Source of the DNA: CAWHHZ01 sp963829355
Lineage (GTDB): Bacteria; Acidobacteriota; Thermoanaerobaculia; Gp7-AA8; JAHWKK01
Assembly: GCA_963829355.1 (NCBI GenBank)
Contig: CAWHHZ010000021.1
Location: 124,001 to 188,000, forward strand
Length of the DNA stretch: 64,000 nucleotides
Direction: 5' to 3'
Shown here: piece after piece, positions 8,615 through 21,783 of the stretch
Numbering within the stretch: position 1 is the stretch's first letter
How the letters are laid out: every line of letters begins with the position of its first letter
Position numbers and translations under genes: made by a program
Notes under the pieces: model-generated
What the model saw: the letters and a program-made list of their open reading frames with translations, nothing else
What the model was told of the DNA's origin: nothing
The model's database searches: none

Positions 8615-8647
8615 TTGTACCAGTCGAGGTAATGGTACAACTGGTAC
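8615..8647. promoter_or_regulatory. Overlapping palindromes, likely GntR (YtrA-type) operator
   Basis: TTGTACCA (8615-8622) and TGGTACAA (8633-8640) are perfect 8-bp inverted repeats. GTACCAGT (8618-8625) and ACTGGTAC (8640-8647) form a second, overlapping perfect pair. The site sits immediately upstream of the gntR start, the usual position for autorepression. YtrA-family operators are of the GTAC...GTAC inverted-repeat type. Confidence 0.72.
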
Positions 8648-8656
8648 GACACGGTG

Positions 8657-9040
8657 TCAAGGGTTCAGAAGTTCAGGAGTTCAGAAGTTCAGGAGTTCAA
8701 AGGTTCAGGGGTTCGGGGTTCGGGAGTTTTAGGAGGTTAACGGGGGCGAAGGTTATGATTCTCAGGCGGGCGTGCGATTTCCGGGTCGCAAGAATGAACC
8801 GCGACGAACGCCAGCGCCGCGCAGAGATGGCGGTCTGGACGGACAGGGTGGGAATCGACAGGATTGTGATCCGCTTTTCCGCTTCGGAAGATTCACCGTC
8901 AACATTTCGAGAACCCTCTGAACCTCTGAACCCTCTGAACCTCTGAACCTCTGAACTCCTGAACCTCTGAACCTCTGAACTTCTGAACCTCTGAACCTTT
9001 GAACTCTTGAACCCTTGAACTCCTGAACCCTTGAACCTCC
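8657..9040. repeat. Facing octamer arrays (TTCARRRG / GAACYYYT) between divergent genes
   Basis: Left array (about 8657-8728) is built of TTCARRRG octamers; right array (about 8900-9038) of GAACYYYT octamers, its reverse complement in type. The spacer (about 8729-8899) holds no recognised gene. Variation is purine-for-purine on the left and pyrimidine-for-pyrimidine on the right. The pair fills the gap between gntR and the divergent pgsA-like gene. Confidence 0.85.
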
Positions 9041-9043
9041 AAA

Positions 9044-9589
9044 ATGACCGCCGCCAACATCCTCACATCGATTCGACTTCTGATGGTCCCGATCTTCATC
9101 GCGGCCTCGCTTGCGCGACGGTTCGATGTCGCATTTTTTCTGTTCGTGGGGGCGGCGCTGACGGATGCGGTGGACGGATGGATCGCACGTCGCTTCAATC
9201 AGCGCTCGCGGCTCGGGGCGCTGCTCGATCCGGCGGCGGACAAGACGATGATGGTCTCCGGCTTCATCGTGATGACCATCCCCGGGCTGGCTGCTTACTC
9301 CCTGCCGCTCGGTCTGACGATCACCGTGCTCATGCGGGATGTGCTGATCGTTCTGGTCGCGTATCTGATTTTCACCCGAATCCGGATCGAGAAGTTCCCG
9401 CCGTCGATCCCCGGGAAGATCTCGACGATCGTCCAGGCGGTTGCACTGGCGGTGACGATTGCGGCCAACATGTGGCTCGCGCCGATCGCGCTGCCGCTTC
9501 TGAAGCTCTCGCATGCAGCAGCTCTCGGAATGACGTTATACTCCGGGCTGGATTACATGCGGCGATGGGCGGTCATCATCGAAGGGTGA
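9044..9589 (+). CDS. pgsA: CDP-alcohol phosphatidyltransferase (phosphatidylglycerophosphate synthase-like)
   Basis: Membrane enzyme that transfers a phosphatidyl group from CDP-diacylglycerol to an alcohol, usually glycerol-3-phosphate. 181 aa, normal for PgsA. The family signature DG-x2-AR-x8-G-x3-D-x3-D is complete within DAVDGWIARRF...RLGALLDPAADK (about residues 45-70). Five to six hydrophobic helices follow. The start at 9044 lies directly after the octamer array, with no clear ribosome-binding site. The acceptor (glycerol-P, inositol-P or other) cannot be told from sequence alone. Confidence 0.85.
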   Translation: MTAANILTSIRLLMVPIFIAASLARRFDVAFFLFVGAALTDAVDGWIARRFNQRSRLGALLDPAADKTMMVSGFIVMTIPGLAAYSLPLGLTITVLMRDVLIVLVAYLIFTRIRIEKFPPSIPGKISTIVQAVALAVTIAANMWLAPIALPLLKLSHAAALGMTLYSGLDYMRRWAVIIEG

Positions 9590-9664
9590 TCCGCTGGTCG
9601 TCGAGAATCGCAGCTGAATTTACGAAATTTTCTCGACCCTTTCAGAGGTTTGTCTCCGTCGTTC

Positions 9665-9740
9665 GCCTCCATAGCTCAATTGGTAGAGCAGCAGACTCTT
9701 AATCTGTTGGTTCTAGGTTCGAGTCCTAGTGGGGGCACCA
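9665..9740 (+). tRNA. tRNA-Lys (anticodon CTT)
   Basis: 76 bases with encoded CCA. Acceptor stem GCCTCCA pairs with TGGGGGC (one T-G pair). D arm GCTC...GAGC. Anticodon stem GCAGA/TCTGT with loop CTCTTAA gives anticodon CTT. T arm contains GGTTCGAGTCC. It sits 78 bases before tRNA-Leu. Confidence 0.97.
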
Positions 9741-9818
9741 TTAATTTCTTCGGCACGCCACTTCATGGATGTGCTGAGATTCGGAGACGGCGGGCGACCG
9801 CCGTTTTTCGTTGTTCGG

Positions 9819-9903
9819 GCGAAAGTGGCGAAATTGGTAGACGCGCTGGACTTAGGATCCAGTGGCCTCGGCCGTGGGGGTTCGAGTCCCCCCTTTCGCA
9901 CCA
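9819..9903 (+). tRNA. tRNA-Leu (anticodon TAG)
   Basis: 85 bases with encoded CCA. Acceptor stem GCGAAAG/CTTTCGC. Anticodon stem CTGGA/TCCAG with loop CTTAGGA gives TAG. A variable arm of class II type (tggcctcggccgt) is present, and the T arm carries GGTTCGAGTCC. Confidence 0.97.
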
Positions 9904-10014
9904 GTCGCATCTCACCGCGACGCCACGCAGACGGCAGGCCTTCCGCATGGGAGGCCGTGCCGGAACCAGTTTCAGCCAGTCACCCCAAAAAGAGATCAAG
10001 TCAGGAATGAAAAA

Positions 10015-11286
10015 ATGCTGATCGATTACCGAGATGTCTCCAACGTTCGCAAGGAAGTCGACGTCGAGATTCCAGCCGATGTGCTGGGTGAGAGATTCAA
10101 CGAAGTCTCCCGCGAGTTCGCCCGCAAGGTGAAGGTATCGGGCTTCCGCCAGGGCAAGACGCCGATGGCGCTGGTGAAGAAGAAGTTCGGTGGCGACATT
10201 CGGAGCGAGGTGATCGAACGGCTTCTGCCCGTGTACTTCACCGAAGCGCTCCAGGAGAAAGAGGTCAAGCCGATCGGTGAGCCGCATCTCCTGAAGATGG
10301 ATGAATTCGAAGAGGGCCAGCCCCTCAAGTTCACGGCGACCTTCGAGGTCATGCCGGAGATCACGCTCGGCGAATGGCGGGGTCTCGAGGTGAGCGAGCC
10401 GTCGAACGAGGTCTCGGACGAGGACGTCGAGAAGGTGATCGAGAACATCCGCAACCGGGCGTCGAGCTTCACCCCGATCGAGGATCGTGAGGCACGCGAG
10501 GGAGACTGGGTATCGGTCGACATCGAGTCTTCGGGCGAGGGTGTCGAATCGCGGAAGAGCGAGGACTACGATTTCGAGTTGGGTGAGAATGCGCCGCTCC
10601 CCGAGATCGTCGAGGCTCTGGTGGGCAAGAAGCCGGGAGATACTGCCGAGTTCGAGAAGGTGTGGGGTGAGGATGCTCCAAACGAAGAGGTTGCGGGCAA
10701 GACCGTCCGCTACGACCTCGTTCTCAAGGCGATCCGGACTCTGGAGCGTCCTGCAGTCGATGATGATCTCGCGAAGACGGCGGGATGGGACACTCTCGAG
10801 GAGATGAAGACGCAACTCCGTGAGCAGATCGGACACCAGAAAGAGCACGAGGCGGAGAACGAGAAGCGCAAGCAGATCGGGGAGCAGCTCGTCGAGCGAC
10901 ACGATTTCGAGGTGCCCTCGGTCATGGTCGAAGAGGAGCTGAACAAGGCAATCCAGGATTACGCCCGCTATCTCCAGTCGCAGGGTGTGAACATCGAGTA
11001 TGCCGAGATCGACTGGGTGAAGGTGCGGGACGAGTTCCGGACCGAGGCGGAGAATCGGGTCCGGCGAATGATGATTCTCAACGCGGTGGCTGATGCCGAG
11101 TCGATCGAGGTGAGCGACGAGGAAGTCGACGACGAGATTCGCTCGAGCGTGCGCGAGAACGAGTATGCGGGCGTCCGCTCCAAGCTCCGGCGCGACGGGA
11201 CCTTCGAGACGATCCGGCGGTCACTCCGCCGCGACAAGGCTCTGAAGGCTGTCATCGACGCAGCGAATGTGACGAAGAAGGGCTGA
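10015..11286 (+). CDS. tig: Trigger factor (ribosome-associated chaperone / PPIase)
   Basis: Binds the ribosome exit site and shields nascent chains. 423 aa, usual length. N-terminal ribosome-binding domain includes VSGFRQGKTPMALVKKKFG (the FRxGKxP signature loop, about residues 45-60). A FKBP-type PPIase domain covers about residues 150-240, and a helical C-terminal arm follows to the end. The ATG at 10015 (MLIDYRDVSN) is chosen over the open frame further upstream, which only reads through the tRNA region. It is followed by clpP, clpX and lon, the common tig-clpP-clpX-lon order. Confidence 0.95.
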   Translation: MLIDYRDVSNVRKEVDVEIPADVLGERFNEVSREFARKVKVSGFRQGKTPMALVKKKFGGDIRSEVIERLLPVYFTEALQEKEVKPIGEPHLLKMDEFEEGQPLKFTATFEVMPEITLGEWRGLEVSEPSNEVSDEDVEKVIENIRNRASSFTPIEDREAREGDWVSVDIESSGEGVESRKSEDYDFELGENAPLPEIVEALVGKKPGDTAEFEKVWGEDAPNEEVAGKTVRYDLVLKAIRTLERPAVDDDLAKTAGWDTLEEMKTQLREQIGHQKEHEAENEKRKQIGEQLVERHDFEVPSVMVEEELNKAIQDYARYLQSQGVNIEYAEIDWVKVRDEFRTEAENRVRRMMILNAVADAESIEVSDEEVDDEIRSSVRENEYAGVRSKLRRDGTFETIRRSLRRDKALKAVIDAANVTKKG

Positions 11287-11378
11287 GCCGCGTCTCATCG
11301 GCAGTTATCCGGCGTTCGTGCCTGATACGACTCTTCCGTAATAGAATTCGATCCGAAACCGAAAGAGGTGGTGAAACC

Positions 11379-11963
11379 GTGCTGATCCCTACCGTCATCG
11401 AACAGACAAACCGAGGTGAGCGTGCCTACGACATCTACTCGAGGCTGCTCAAGGACAATCTCATTTTCCTGGGATCCCAGATCGACGACAACGTCTCAAA
11501 TCTGGTGATCGCACAGCTTCTGTTCCTCGAGGCCGAGAACCCCGACCGCGACATCTGGCTCTACATCAACTCGCCGGGTGGCTCGATCACCTCCGGAATG
11601 GCGATCTACGACGCGATGCAGTATGTCAAGCCGCAGGTGGCGACGATCTGCATCGGTCAGGCAGCCTCGATGGCCGCGGTGCTCCTGGCCGCAGGAGCGG
11701 AGGGGAAACGTTATGCGCTCCCGAACTCACGCGTCCTGATTCATCAGCCCCTGATGTACGGGCTCGGAGGGCAGGCGAGCGAGATCGACATCCATGCTCG
11801 TGAGATCATGAAGATGAAGAAGCGTCTGAACGAGATCCTCGCGCACCACACCGGCCAGGACGTCGACAAGATCGATCACGATACCGACCGCGACTACATT
11901 CTGACTGCCGAAGATGCGGTGGAGTACGGTCTGGTCGACCAGGTGATCTCCAAGCGCGAGTGA
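11379..11963 (+). CDS. clpP: ATP-dependent Clp protease proteolytic subunit ClpP
   Basis: Serine protease that forms the tetradecameric chamber used with ClpX. 194 aa. Catalytic Ser in GQAASMAAVLLAAG (about residue 98), His in RVLIHQPL (about 123) and Asp in HDTDRDY (about 171-174). The N-terminal axial-loop sequence MLIPTVIEQTNRGERAYDIYS is typical. GTG start at 11379 with aaagaggtgg upstream. It precedes clpX by 392 bp, most of it repeat elements. Confidence 0.97.
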   Translation: MLIPTVIEQTNRGERAYDIYSRLLKDNLIFLGSQIDDNVSNLVIAQLLFLEAENPDRDIWLYINSPGGSITSGMAIYDAMQYVKPQVATICIGQAASMAAVLLAAGAEGKRYALPNSRVLIHQPLMYGLGGQASEIDIHAREIMKMKKRLNEILAHHTGQDVDKIDHDTDRDYILTAEDAVEYGLVDQVISKRE

Positions 11964-12290
11964 GGCGTCATCCTGAGAGGCTGTGAAGGATCGCATACGG
12001 CATGACTCGAGCGAACTTCGGGCGAGGATAGCGGGACGCGATCCTTCGCTTCGCTCATATCTGAGAAGCCGTAGAAGTTGTCATCCTGAGCGCCAGCGAA
12101 GGATCGCGTACGGCATGACTCGAATGAACTTCAGGCGAGGATAACGAGACGCGATCCTTCGCTTCGCTCAGGATGACATGCTCAGATGGAAGTCCGTTCC
12201 TGCGGTGTTCCCGCCCACGGGAATTTTGGGGCGCTGGTTATACCGGAATGAAGGTTGCGAGGGCCTCTGTTTGTGAGGTCGATGCGGATC
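11964..12290. repeat. Two mosaic inverted-repeat elements between clpP and clpX
   Basis: Copies at about 11968-12057 and 12079-12178 in the same orientation. Each has GTCATCCTGAG..GAAGGATCGC at the left, a core with GGCGAGGATA and CGCGATCCTTCGCTTCGCTCA at the right. No gene seen. Confidence 0.85.
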
Positions 12291-12298
12291 TCGTCACC

Positions 12299-12327
12299 TT
12301 GACACTCCGCAGGCTGAGTCTGACAAT
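12299..12327 (+). promoter_or_regulatory. Candidate sigma70 promoter for clpX
   Basis: TTGACA (12299-12304), a 17-base spacer and GACAAT (12322-12327), 28 bases before the clpX ATG. It gives clpX a promoter separate from clpP, which the intervening repeats also suggest. Confidence 0.5.
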
Positions 12328-12355
12328 GGAAAACATCGTATAGGACGGGGGCGAC

Positions 12356-13600
<1,245 letters not shown>

Positions 13601-13673
13601 TTCCCTGGTTCCGTGGCAACGGCGAGCGTCCCTCCTCCCGCGGGAGGGGAGGCGCTCCATTGAATGGAGTTGA

Positions 13674-16070
<2,397 letters not shown>

Positions 16071-16510
16071 GGCAGCTTTCAGTCTGACAGTCGACAGTCG
16101 TCAGGGTCCACAGTCGTCAGCGGAAAGTACGTGGGTCTCTGGTCATCAGCCTTCGCGAGTCGCTGGAGCGGCTGTCATCCAGCGAGGGCTGTGAAAAAAT
16201 CCAGCGTGCCCTGCGCTGGTGGTGCTCACGGTTCGAGCTCAAGGAACGAGGAGGAGTCGCTTCGCTTCGGAATGACAGTCCGGTGTTTCGAGAGACTTGG
16301 AAGTGGTGTCATTAGAAGCCGCCGGATCCCGCAAAGCGGGAGGGGGACGACGGTCGAAGGATCGCGTCGAGTTATCCTCGCCTGAGTTCACTGGGCGATG
16401 TACGTCGAGTCAGGACGTACGCGATCCTTCGCTGCGCTCAGGATGACAGCATGGCTGACGACTGCCGACTGTGGACTGTGGACTGACGACTGTGGACTGA
16501 CGACTGCCTC
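16071..16510. repeat. Facing heptamer arrays flanking an inverted-repeat element
   Basis: AGTCGWC-type heptamers at about 16077-16126 face reverse-complement units (GACTGTG/GACGACT) at about 16450-16507. Between them are a VARIANT unit with aaaaatccagcgtgccctgc (16195-16215) and a mosaic element (about 16308-16448). No gene is seen in this 440-bp stretch. Confidence 0.8.
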
Positions 16511-16523
16511 GCGGAAATTTCTT

Positions 16524-16552
16524 TTGTTTCGGCGGGTTGAATCGTCTATCAT
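16524..16552 (+). promoter_or_regulatory. Candidate promoter for engB
   Basis: TTGTTT (16524-16529), 17-base spacer, TATCAT (16547-16552), 74 bases before the GTG start. It lies just outside the right heptamer array. Confidence 0.4.
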
Positions 16553-16626
16553 TGGTTCGTTCCGATCCATCACCGGCCAGTAACCGGACCTCAGCTTCGC
16601 CAATCCCGTAGTTCGACCACTCCACC

Positions 16627-17217
16627 GTGGAAATCCAAACAGTTCGTTTTGCACTCGCAGTCCATACACGCGAACAGTTGCCCAGAGACGGGCGACCACA
16701 GGTTGCGATGGTGGGACGATCGAACGTCGGAAAATCGACGCTGATCAACGCTGTATTGAAAAGACGCAATCTGGCTCGGACGAGCCAGACCCCTGGTAAA
16801 ACTCGAGCCATTCAGTTCTATCTCGTCAATGAGCGGTTCTATCTGGTCGATCTTCCTGGGTACGGATTCGCGAAGGTATCGAAAAGCGAGCGGGAAGAGT
16901 GGAGAAAGCTGATTCTCGGCTACCTCGAGAGCGAATCACCGATCGACCTGTTCTTCCTGCTGCTCGATGCGCGGCGCGAGCCGAATGAGCTCGATCTGAT
17001 GATGCGTGACTGGCTGGTCGAATCGAGCGTGAACTGGAATCCGGTGCTGACCAAGACCGACAAGCTGTCACGGAACGAGATGAATAAACAGAAACTGATC
17101 ATTGCAAGGCAACTGGGATGCAATCAGAGCGATCTCATCCTCTTTTCCGGCGTCAACAAGACCGGAACGGATGAGCTCAGAACGCAGATCGGAAAGTCCT
17201 TGAAAGGAGTTCGCTAG
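16627..17217 (+). CDS. engB: Ribosome-biogenesis GTPase YsxC/EngB
   Basis: TrmE-Era-EngA-EngB GTPase needed for 50S assembly. 196 aa. G1 GRSNVGKSTL (about residues 32-41), G2 around TSQTPGKT, G3 DLPGYGFA, G4 TKTDKL and G5 FSGVNKTG are all readable. The GTG at 16627 starts MEIQTVRFALAV and is the only start giving the usual length. It is followed by rho 35 bp downstream. Confidence 0.93.
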   Translation: MEIQTVRFALAVHTREQLPRDGRPQVAMVGRSNVGKSTLINAVLKRRNLARTSQTPGKTRAIQFYLVNERFYLVDLPGYGFAKVSKSEREEWRKLILGYLESESPIDLFFLLLDARREPNELDLMMRDWLVESSVNWNPVLTKTDKLSRNEMNKQKLIIARQLGCNQSDLILFSGVNKTGTDELRTQIGKSLKGVR

Positions 17218-17252
17218 CGGCCGGTTTTCCGGTCGCTCGGGTGAGGCGGCAT

Positions 17253-18770
17253 ATGGAACAGGAAAACAGTATCGAAGTCGAAGAGATCAAGCCGGAGCAG
17301 GAAGAGACTCGGGATTCCGAGGTCTCCGAAAACGAGGCAGCTCCTGCGGAGCCGGAGCCAAAGAAGTCGAAGAAGAAGAGCTCGAAGGCCGCCCGTTCCA
17401 ACGGGCAGGCCGCGGCCGGACCGGCTTCCGAAGGTGAGCCGAAGCCGAAGAAGGGGCGCGGCGACAAGTGGCGCAAGGCGAGTGAGGCCAGCGACGACAC
17501 TGATCAGGAAGAGGAACCGACCCTCGACATCCGTGAGCTGAAGGAGATGAAGCTTCCAGACCTGAATCAGCTCGCCAAGGATCTCGGCGTCGAGAACGCG
17601 GCAGGACTGCGCAAGCAGGATCTGATCTTCGCGATTCTCCAGGCGCAGACCGAGCGTAGTGGTCTGATCTTCTCCGAGGGCGTACTCGAGTGTTTGCCTG
17701 ACGGCTTCGGGTTCCTGCGCGCCCCCGAATACAACTATCTTCCGGGACCTGACGATATCTACGTCTCTCCGTCCCAGATCCGCAGGTTCGACCTGAGGAC
17801 CGGTGACACGGTTTCCGGGCAGGTGAGGCCTCCGAAGGAAGGCGAGCGGTACTTCGCTCTGATCAAGGTCGAGGCCGTCAACTTCGAGCACCCGGACATC
17901 GCGCGGGACAAGATTCTGTTCGACAACCTCACGCCGCTCTACCCCGAGGGTCGTATCAGGCTCGAGGTGGCGGGGAACATGTCGTCCCGCGTTCTCGATC
18001 TCGTGGCTCCCATCGGAAAGGGACAGCGCGGTCTCATCGTCGCGCCGCCACGCACCGGTAAGACGATGCTGCTGCAGTCGATCGCGAACTCGATCACGAC
18101 CAACCACCCGGAGATCTCGCTGATCGTCCTGCTGATCGACGAGCGTCCCGAGGAAGTCACCGACATGCAGCGGTCGGTCGACGGGGAGGTCATTTCCTCG
18201 ACGTTCGATGAGCCCGCCTCGCGGCACGTACAGGTCGCGGAGATGGTGATCGAGAAGGCAAAGCGTCTCGTCGAGCATCGCAAGGACGTCGTGATTCTGC
18301 TCGACTCCATCACCCGTCTGGCACGCGCCTACAACACGGTCGTACCTCCTTCGGGGAAGGTGCTTTCCGGCGGTGTGGACTCCAACGCACTCCAGCGTCC
18401 GAAACGGTTCTTCGGTGCCGCAAGGAATGTCGAGGAAGGTGGCTCGCTGACGATCATTGCCACGGCGCTGATCGACACCGGCTCGCGCATGGATGACGTG
18501 ATCTTCGAGGAGTTCAAGGGCACGGGCAACATGGAAGTCCACCTCGACCGCAAGCTCGTCGACAAGCGCGTGTTCCCGGCGATCGACATCAACAAGTCGG
18601 GTACACGAAAGGAAGAGCTCCTTCTCGACAAGAGCGAGCTCAACCGCATCTGGGTTCTGCGCAAGGTGTTCAGCCCCCTCTCCACCGTCGAATCGATGGA
18701 GCTCCTGGTCGAGAAGCTCGACAAGACCAAGTCGAACACGGAGTTTCTCAATTCGATGAGCGCGATGTAG
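17253..18770 (+). CDS. rho: Transcription termination factor Rho
   Basis: RNA-dependent hexameric helicase ending transcription. 505 aa; longer than the 419 aa of E. coli because of an acidic/lysine-rich N-terminal extension (about residues 1-90, rich in Glu, Lys, Ala). Such extensions are common in high-GC phyla and may add RNA affinity. Then the Rho N-terminal helical domain (ELKEMKLPDLNQLAKDLGV), the cold-shock RNA-binding domain (VLECLPDGFGFLRAPEYNY), Walker A APPRTGKTMLLQ, Walker B VVILLDSITRLARAYN and the secondary site GTRKEELLL. ATG 17253 is chosen; an in-frame GTG lies 12 bases upstream. Confidence 0.96.
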   Translation: MEQENSIEVEEIKPEQEETRDSEVSENEAAPAEPEPKKSKKKSSKAARSNGQAAAGPASEGEPKPKKGRGDKWRKASEASDDTDQEEEPTLDIRELKEMKLPDLNQLAKDLGVENAAGLRKQDLIFAILQAQTERSGLIFSEGVLECLPDGFGFLRAPEYNYLPGPDDIYVSPSQIRRFDLRTGDTVSGQVRPPKEGERYFALIKVEAVNFEHPDIARDKILFDNLTPLYPEGRIRLEVAGNMSSRVLDLVAPIGKGQRGLIVAPPRTGKTMLLQSIANSITTNHPEISLIVLLIDERPEEVTDMQRSVDGEVISSTFDEPASRHVQVAEMVIEKAKRLVEHRKDVVILLDSITRLARAYNTVVPPSGKVLSGGVDSNALQRPKRFFGAARNVEEGGSLTIIATALIDTGSRMDDVIFEEFKGTGNMEVHLDRKLVDKRVFPAIDINKSGTRKEELLLDKSELNRIWVLRKVFSPLSTVESMELLVEKLDKTKSNTEFLNSMSAM

Positions 18771-19031
18771 GGAGGCAGTCGTCAGTCGACGGTCGTCAGT
18801 CCTCAGTCACTTGTCCAACTGGGATTCCGTCACGGCCTCGTAACCTGAAAAGACTGTCATCCTGAGCGCCAGCGAAGGATCGCGTACGGTATGACTCGAC
18901 CGAACTTCAGGCGAGGATAACTCCACGCGATCCTTCGACCACTGATGTCTGACGACTGCCCCACCGGCCTGTCATTCCGAAGCGAAGCGAGGAATCTGGG
19001 TGGGGGATCGAGTGGTGCCATTTCTAGGCTC
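18771..19031. other. Intergenic repeats after rho
   Basis: AGTCGWC heptamers (about 18774-18810), part of a mosaic inverted-repeat element (18857-18940, right arm cut short), a short reverse heptamer group (18950-18961) and a GTCATTCCGAAGCGAAGCG variant (about 18969-18995). No gene seen. Confidence 0.7.
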
Positions 19032-19214
19032 TAACCCGCATTTCTCACCAGCTATCTACTGCGGCGACGGATAGCGGCGCGGCTGCTGCGTTGCACTCGA
19101 TTCGGCTCCTCGACATAGTGTCGACTATGCCTGCGGGGCCGAACCGTCGCGCGCCTTGCATCCGCACCACTCTCCGCCGCCTCGCTACGATACCTGGTGA
19201 GAAATGCGGGCTAA
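19032..19214. mobile_element. MITE-like element with 25-bp terminal inverted repeats
   Basis: CCCGCATTTCTCACCA (19035-19050) and TGGTGAGAAATGCGGG (19195-19210) are perfect 16-bp inverted repeats; with two mismatches the match extends to about 25 bp. The interior holds a second palindrome, CATAGT-GTCG-ACTATG. No transposase. Length about 180 bp and structure fit a non-autonomous element. It lies 130 bp before the PBP gene. Confidence 0.72.
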
Positions 19215-19344
19215 ATGTTTGCACTCTTGGATGGTTTCACAGAGGCTTCGGAGCCGCCCAAACGTTCGGAGACGAAACCTGGCAGCAGTTTCTCAGTCAT
19301 ACGGGGGGGAACGTTCCCCGGGGAGTTCCGTTCTCCAGACAAAC

Positions 19345-21740
19345 ATGGCTAAGAAGCAGACAATCAGGCGCTTTCTGTGGCGTCACGCGACCACCATCTC
19401 GATTGCGCTCTCGATCGTGTTCATTGCTGGTCTCGTTTTCGTGGGGTACAGCTACTACAAGGTCACCTCGACGTTCGATACGTCGCGTATGTGGGATCTT
19501 CCGAGTCGCATCTATTCGGATGCAACACCGATTCAGACGGGGCAGAGCTACCCGCGCGAGATGCTCGAGCCGAAGCTGAACTATCTCGGCTACTTCGAAG
19601 TGGACGGAAAGCCTGAGCGGCCGGGTGAGTATCGTTTCGCATCCGGAGATTTGCAGATCTACCTCCAGGAGTTTCGCTATCCGGATCTGGACTTTCCCGG
19701 TCTTCCGGTCGAGATCGCGATGAAGGGAAGCTCGGTCACTTCGATCCGCCGTCTCGATGATGGCTCGAAACTGAAGGCCGTGCGGCTCGAACCGGAGCTC
19801 GTCACGTCGATCTTCAATGACGAGATGGAGGACCGGATTCCGATTCCTCTTCAGAAGGTGCCGCAGGATCTGATCGATGCAATCGTCTCGATGGAGGATC
19901 GAACTTATTTCGAACATGAGGGCATTTCGCTGCGTGGAATTGCTCGTGCGGCATGGCGCGATATCCGGAACCGATCGCTCGAGCATGGTGGATCGACGCT
20001 TACTCAGCAGCTCGTCAAGAACCTGTATCTGACTCCCGAACGGACCTTGTCGCGGAAGCTCTGGGAAGCGATGATGGCTCTCATCCTCGATGCGCGCTAT
20101 TCGAAAGAGGAGATTCTCGAGACCTACCTCAACGAGATCTATCTCGGACAGAACGGTTCGGTCCAGATCGTCGGCGTAGAACAGGCGAGTCAGGTGTACT
20201 TCGGAAAGCGGGCGATCAATCTCTCTCTTCCCGAGGCCGCGACACTTGCTGCAGTCATCCAGTCACCCAATTACTACTCGCCGCTGAGGCATCCTGACAG
20301 AGCGAAAGACGCGGCGCAATCTCGTCCTCGAAGCGATGGGCGAGACCGGTGCCATCACGGCTGAGGAGCTCGAGCGGGCGAAGAAGGCTCCGGTCGCGGT
20401 GAACCCATACCCCCGTTCGATTCGCAGCGCTCCCTACTTCGTCGATCTCGTGTTGAGAGAGCTCAGGGAGACTTACCCGGAGACGCAGTTGACGACCGAG
20501 GGGCTGCGCATCTTCACGACGCTCGACACGATGATGCAGCGGGCGGCGGAAGAGACGCTCGCAGACGGGCTCGCCCGGCTGAAGAAGGATTATCCGCGGA
20601 TCGCCCGAAACGAAGAGGCGCCGGAGGGGGCGCTGATCACGATTCAGCCCGGGACCGGCTACGTCAAGACACTCGTCGGTGGCAGCAGTTACGGGAAGAG
20701 CCAGTTCAACCGTGCCATTCAGGCGAAGCGGCAGCCCGGGTCTCTGTTCAAGCCATTCGTGTATCTCACGGCAATGGATCCTGCGCGCGGGCGACGAGGC
20801 ACTCACCGCGAGCTCGATCCTTCACGACAGGCCGATTACCGTGAGAACCGGCTCCAGTTCCTGGAAGCCCCAGAATTACGACAATCAGTTTCACGGCAAC
20901 GTCACCGTCAGGGAGGCTCTCGTCAAATCGTACAACATTCCTGCCGTACGCGCTGCAATCCAGGCCGGGGTGCCGAACGTGGTGGAGACGGCATCGCGGA
21001 TCGGTGTGCAGAGCAAGCTGGAGCCTTATCCCTCGATCGCGCTCGGCTCGTTCGAAGTCACACCGCTCGAGATGGCGTTCGCTTACTCGGTGTTCGCCAA
21101 CCAGGGAGTGAAGGCTGAACCGGTCACGATCCTTTCGGTGATCACGAGAGACGGAGATGTTCTGCAGAGCCGGGTGGTCGAGATGCAGCGCGTCGCGGAC
21201 CCTGGAGTGATGTACGTGATCAATGACATTCTGCAGGATGTGGTGTCTCGCGGGACTGCGGCACGCGTTCGTTCGATGGGCTTCACCGAGCCATTCGCGG
21301 GCAAGACCGGTACGACCAACGACTACAGAGATGCATGGTTCGTCGGATATTCTCCGCGGGTTCTCACTCTCGTGTGGGTCGGCTACGACGACGGCCGCAA
21401 CATGGGCCTTTCCGGCAGCTCTGCCGCGGTTCCGATCTGGACCCGTTACATGAAGCGGATCGATGGCCTGATCGCCGCCGAAGATTTCCGGCGTCCTGAA
21501 AACGTGGTGACTCGAGAGATCGATCCGACGACCGGCTTTCTGACGACACCATACTGTCCGGAGAGCATGACGGAGCTCTTCGTGGAAGGGACTGCTCCGG
21601 AGAAGTTGTGCCCGGCACACTCCGCCTATGATCGTTTCCCTTACTGGGGTGGAGAGCCCGATCCCAACGCCCGCGAGGAACGTGAACGCCGCCGGGAGCG
21701 GAATCCTCTGCGTCAATTCTTCGAAGACCTCTTCGACTGA
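19345..21740 (+). CDS. Class A penicillin-binding protein 1B-like (two frameshifts)
   Basis: Bifunctional murein glycosyltransferase and transpeptidase, about 798 aa after repair. Short cytoplasmic Lys/Arg N-terminus, one membrane anchor (about residues 13-35), a UB2H-like domain, then the GT51 domain with VSMEDRTYFEHEGI and GGSTLTQQLVKN. The transpeptidase has RQPGSLFKPF (SxxK nucleophile), SYN and KTGTT motifs in order. The frame changes twice: at about 20306-20311 (extra G before ACGCGGCGC; restores RAKTRRNLVLEAMG) and at about 20790-20794 (GGG for GG; restores DPARGDEALTASS). All three pieces match one PBP, so these are probably read errors. ATG 19345 gives the membrane anchor at the right place. 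Confidence 0.92.
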
Positions 21741-21783
21741 TTTCGAGTGGCATGAACGACGTCAAGGTGGCATCATCGGCGCG

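Noticed and set aside
8762..9514. Long minus-strand open frame over the octamer array and pgsA
   Set aside because: Translation shows RGSEVQRFRGS repeats from the array and is antisense to a clear enzyme.
9862..10014. Longer N-terminus for trigger factor
   Set aside because: It would be translated from the tRNA-Leu gene; the start at 10015 matches the family N-terminus.
17214..18542. 442-codon minus-strand frame antisense to rho
   Set aside because: Shadow of rho; Arg/Asp-rich with no recognisable domain.
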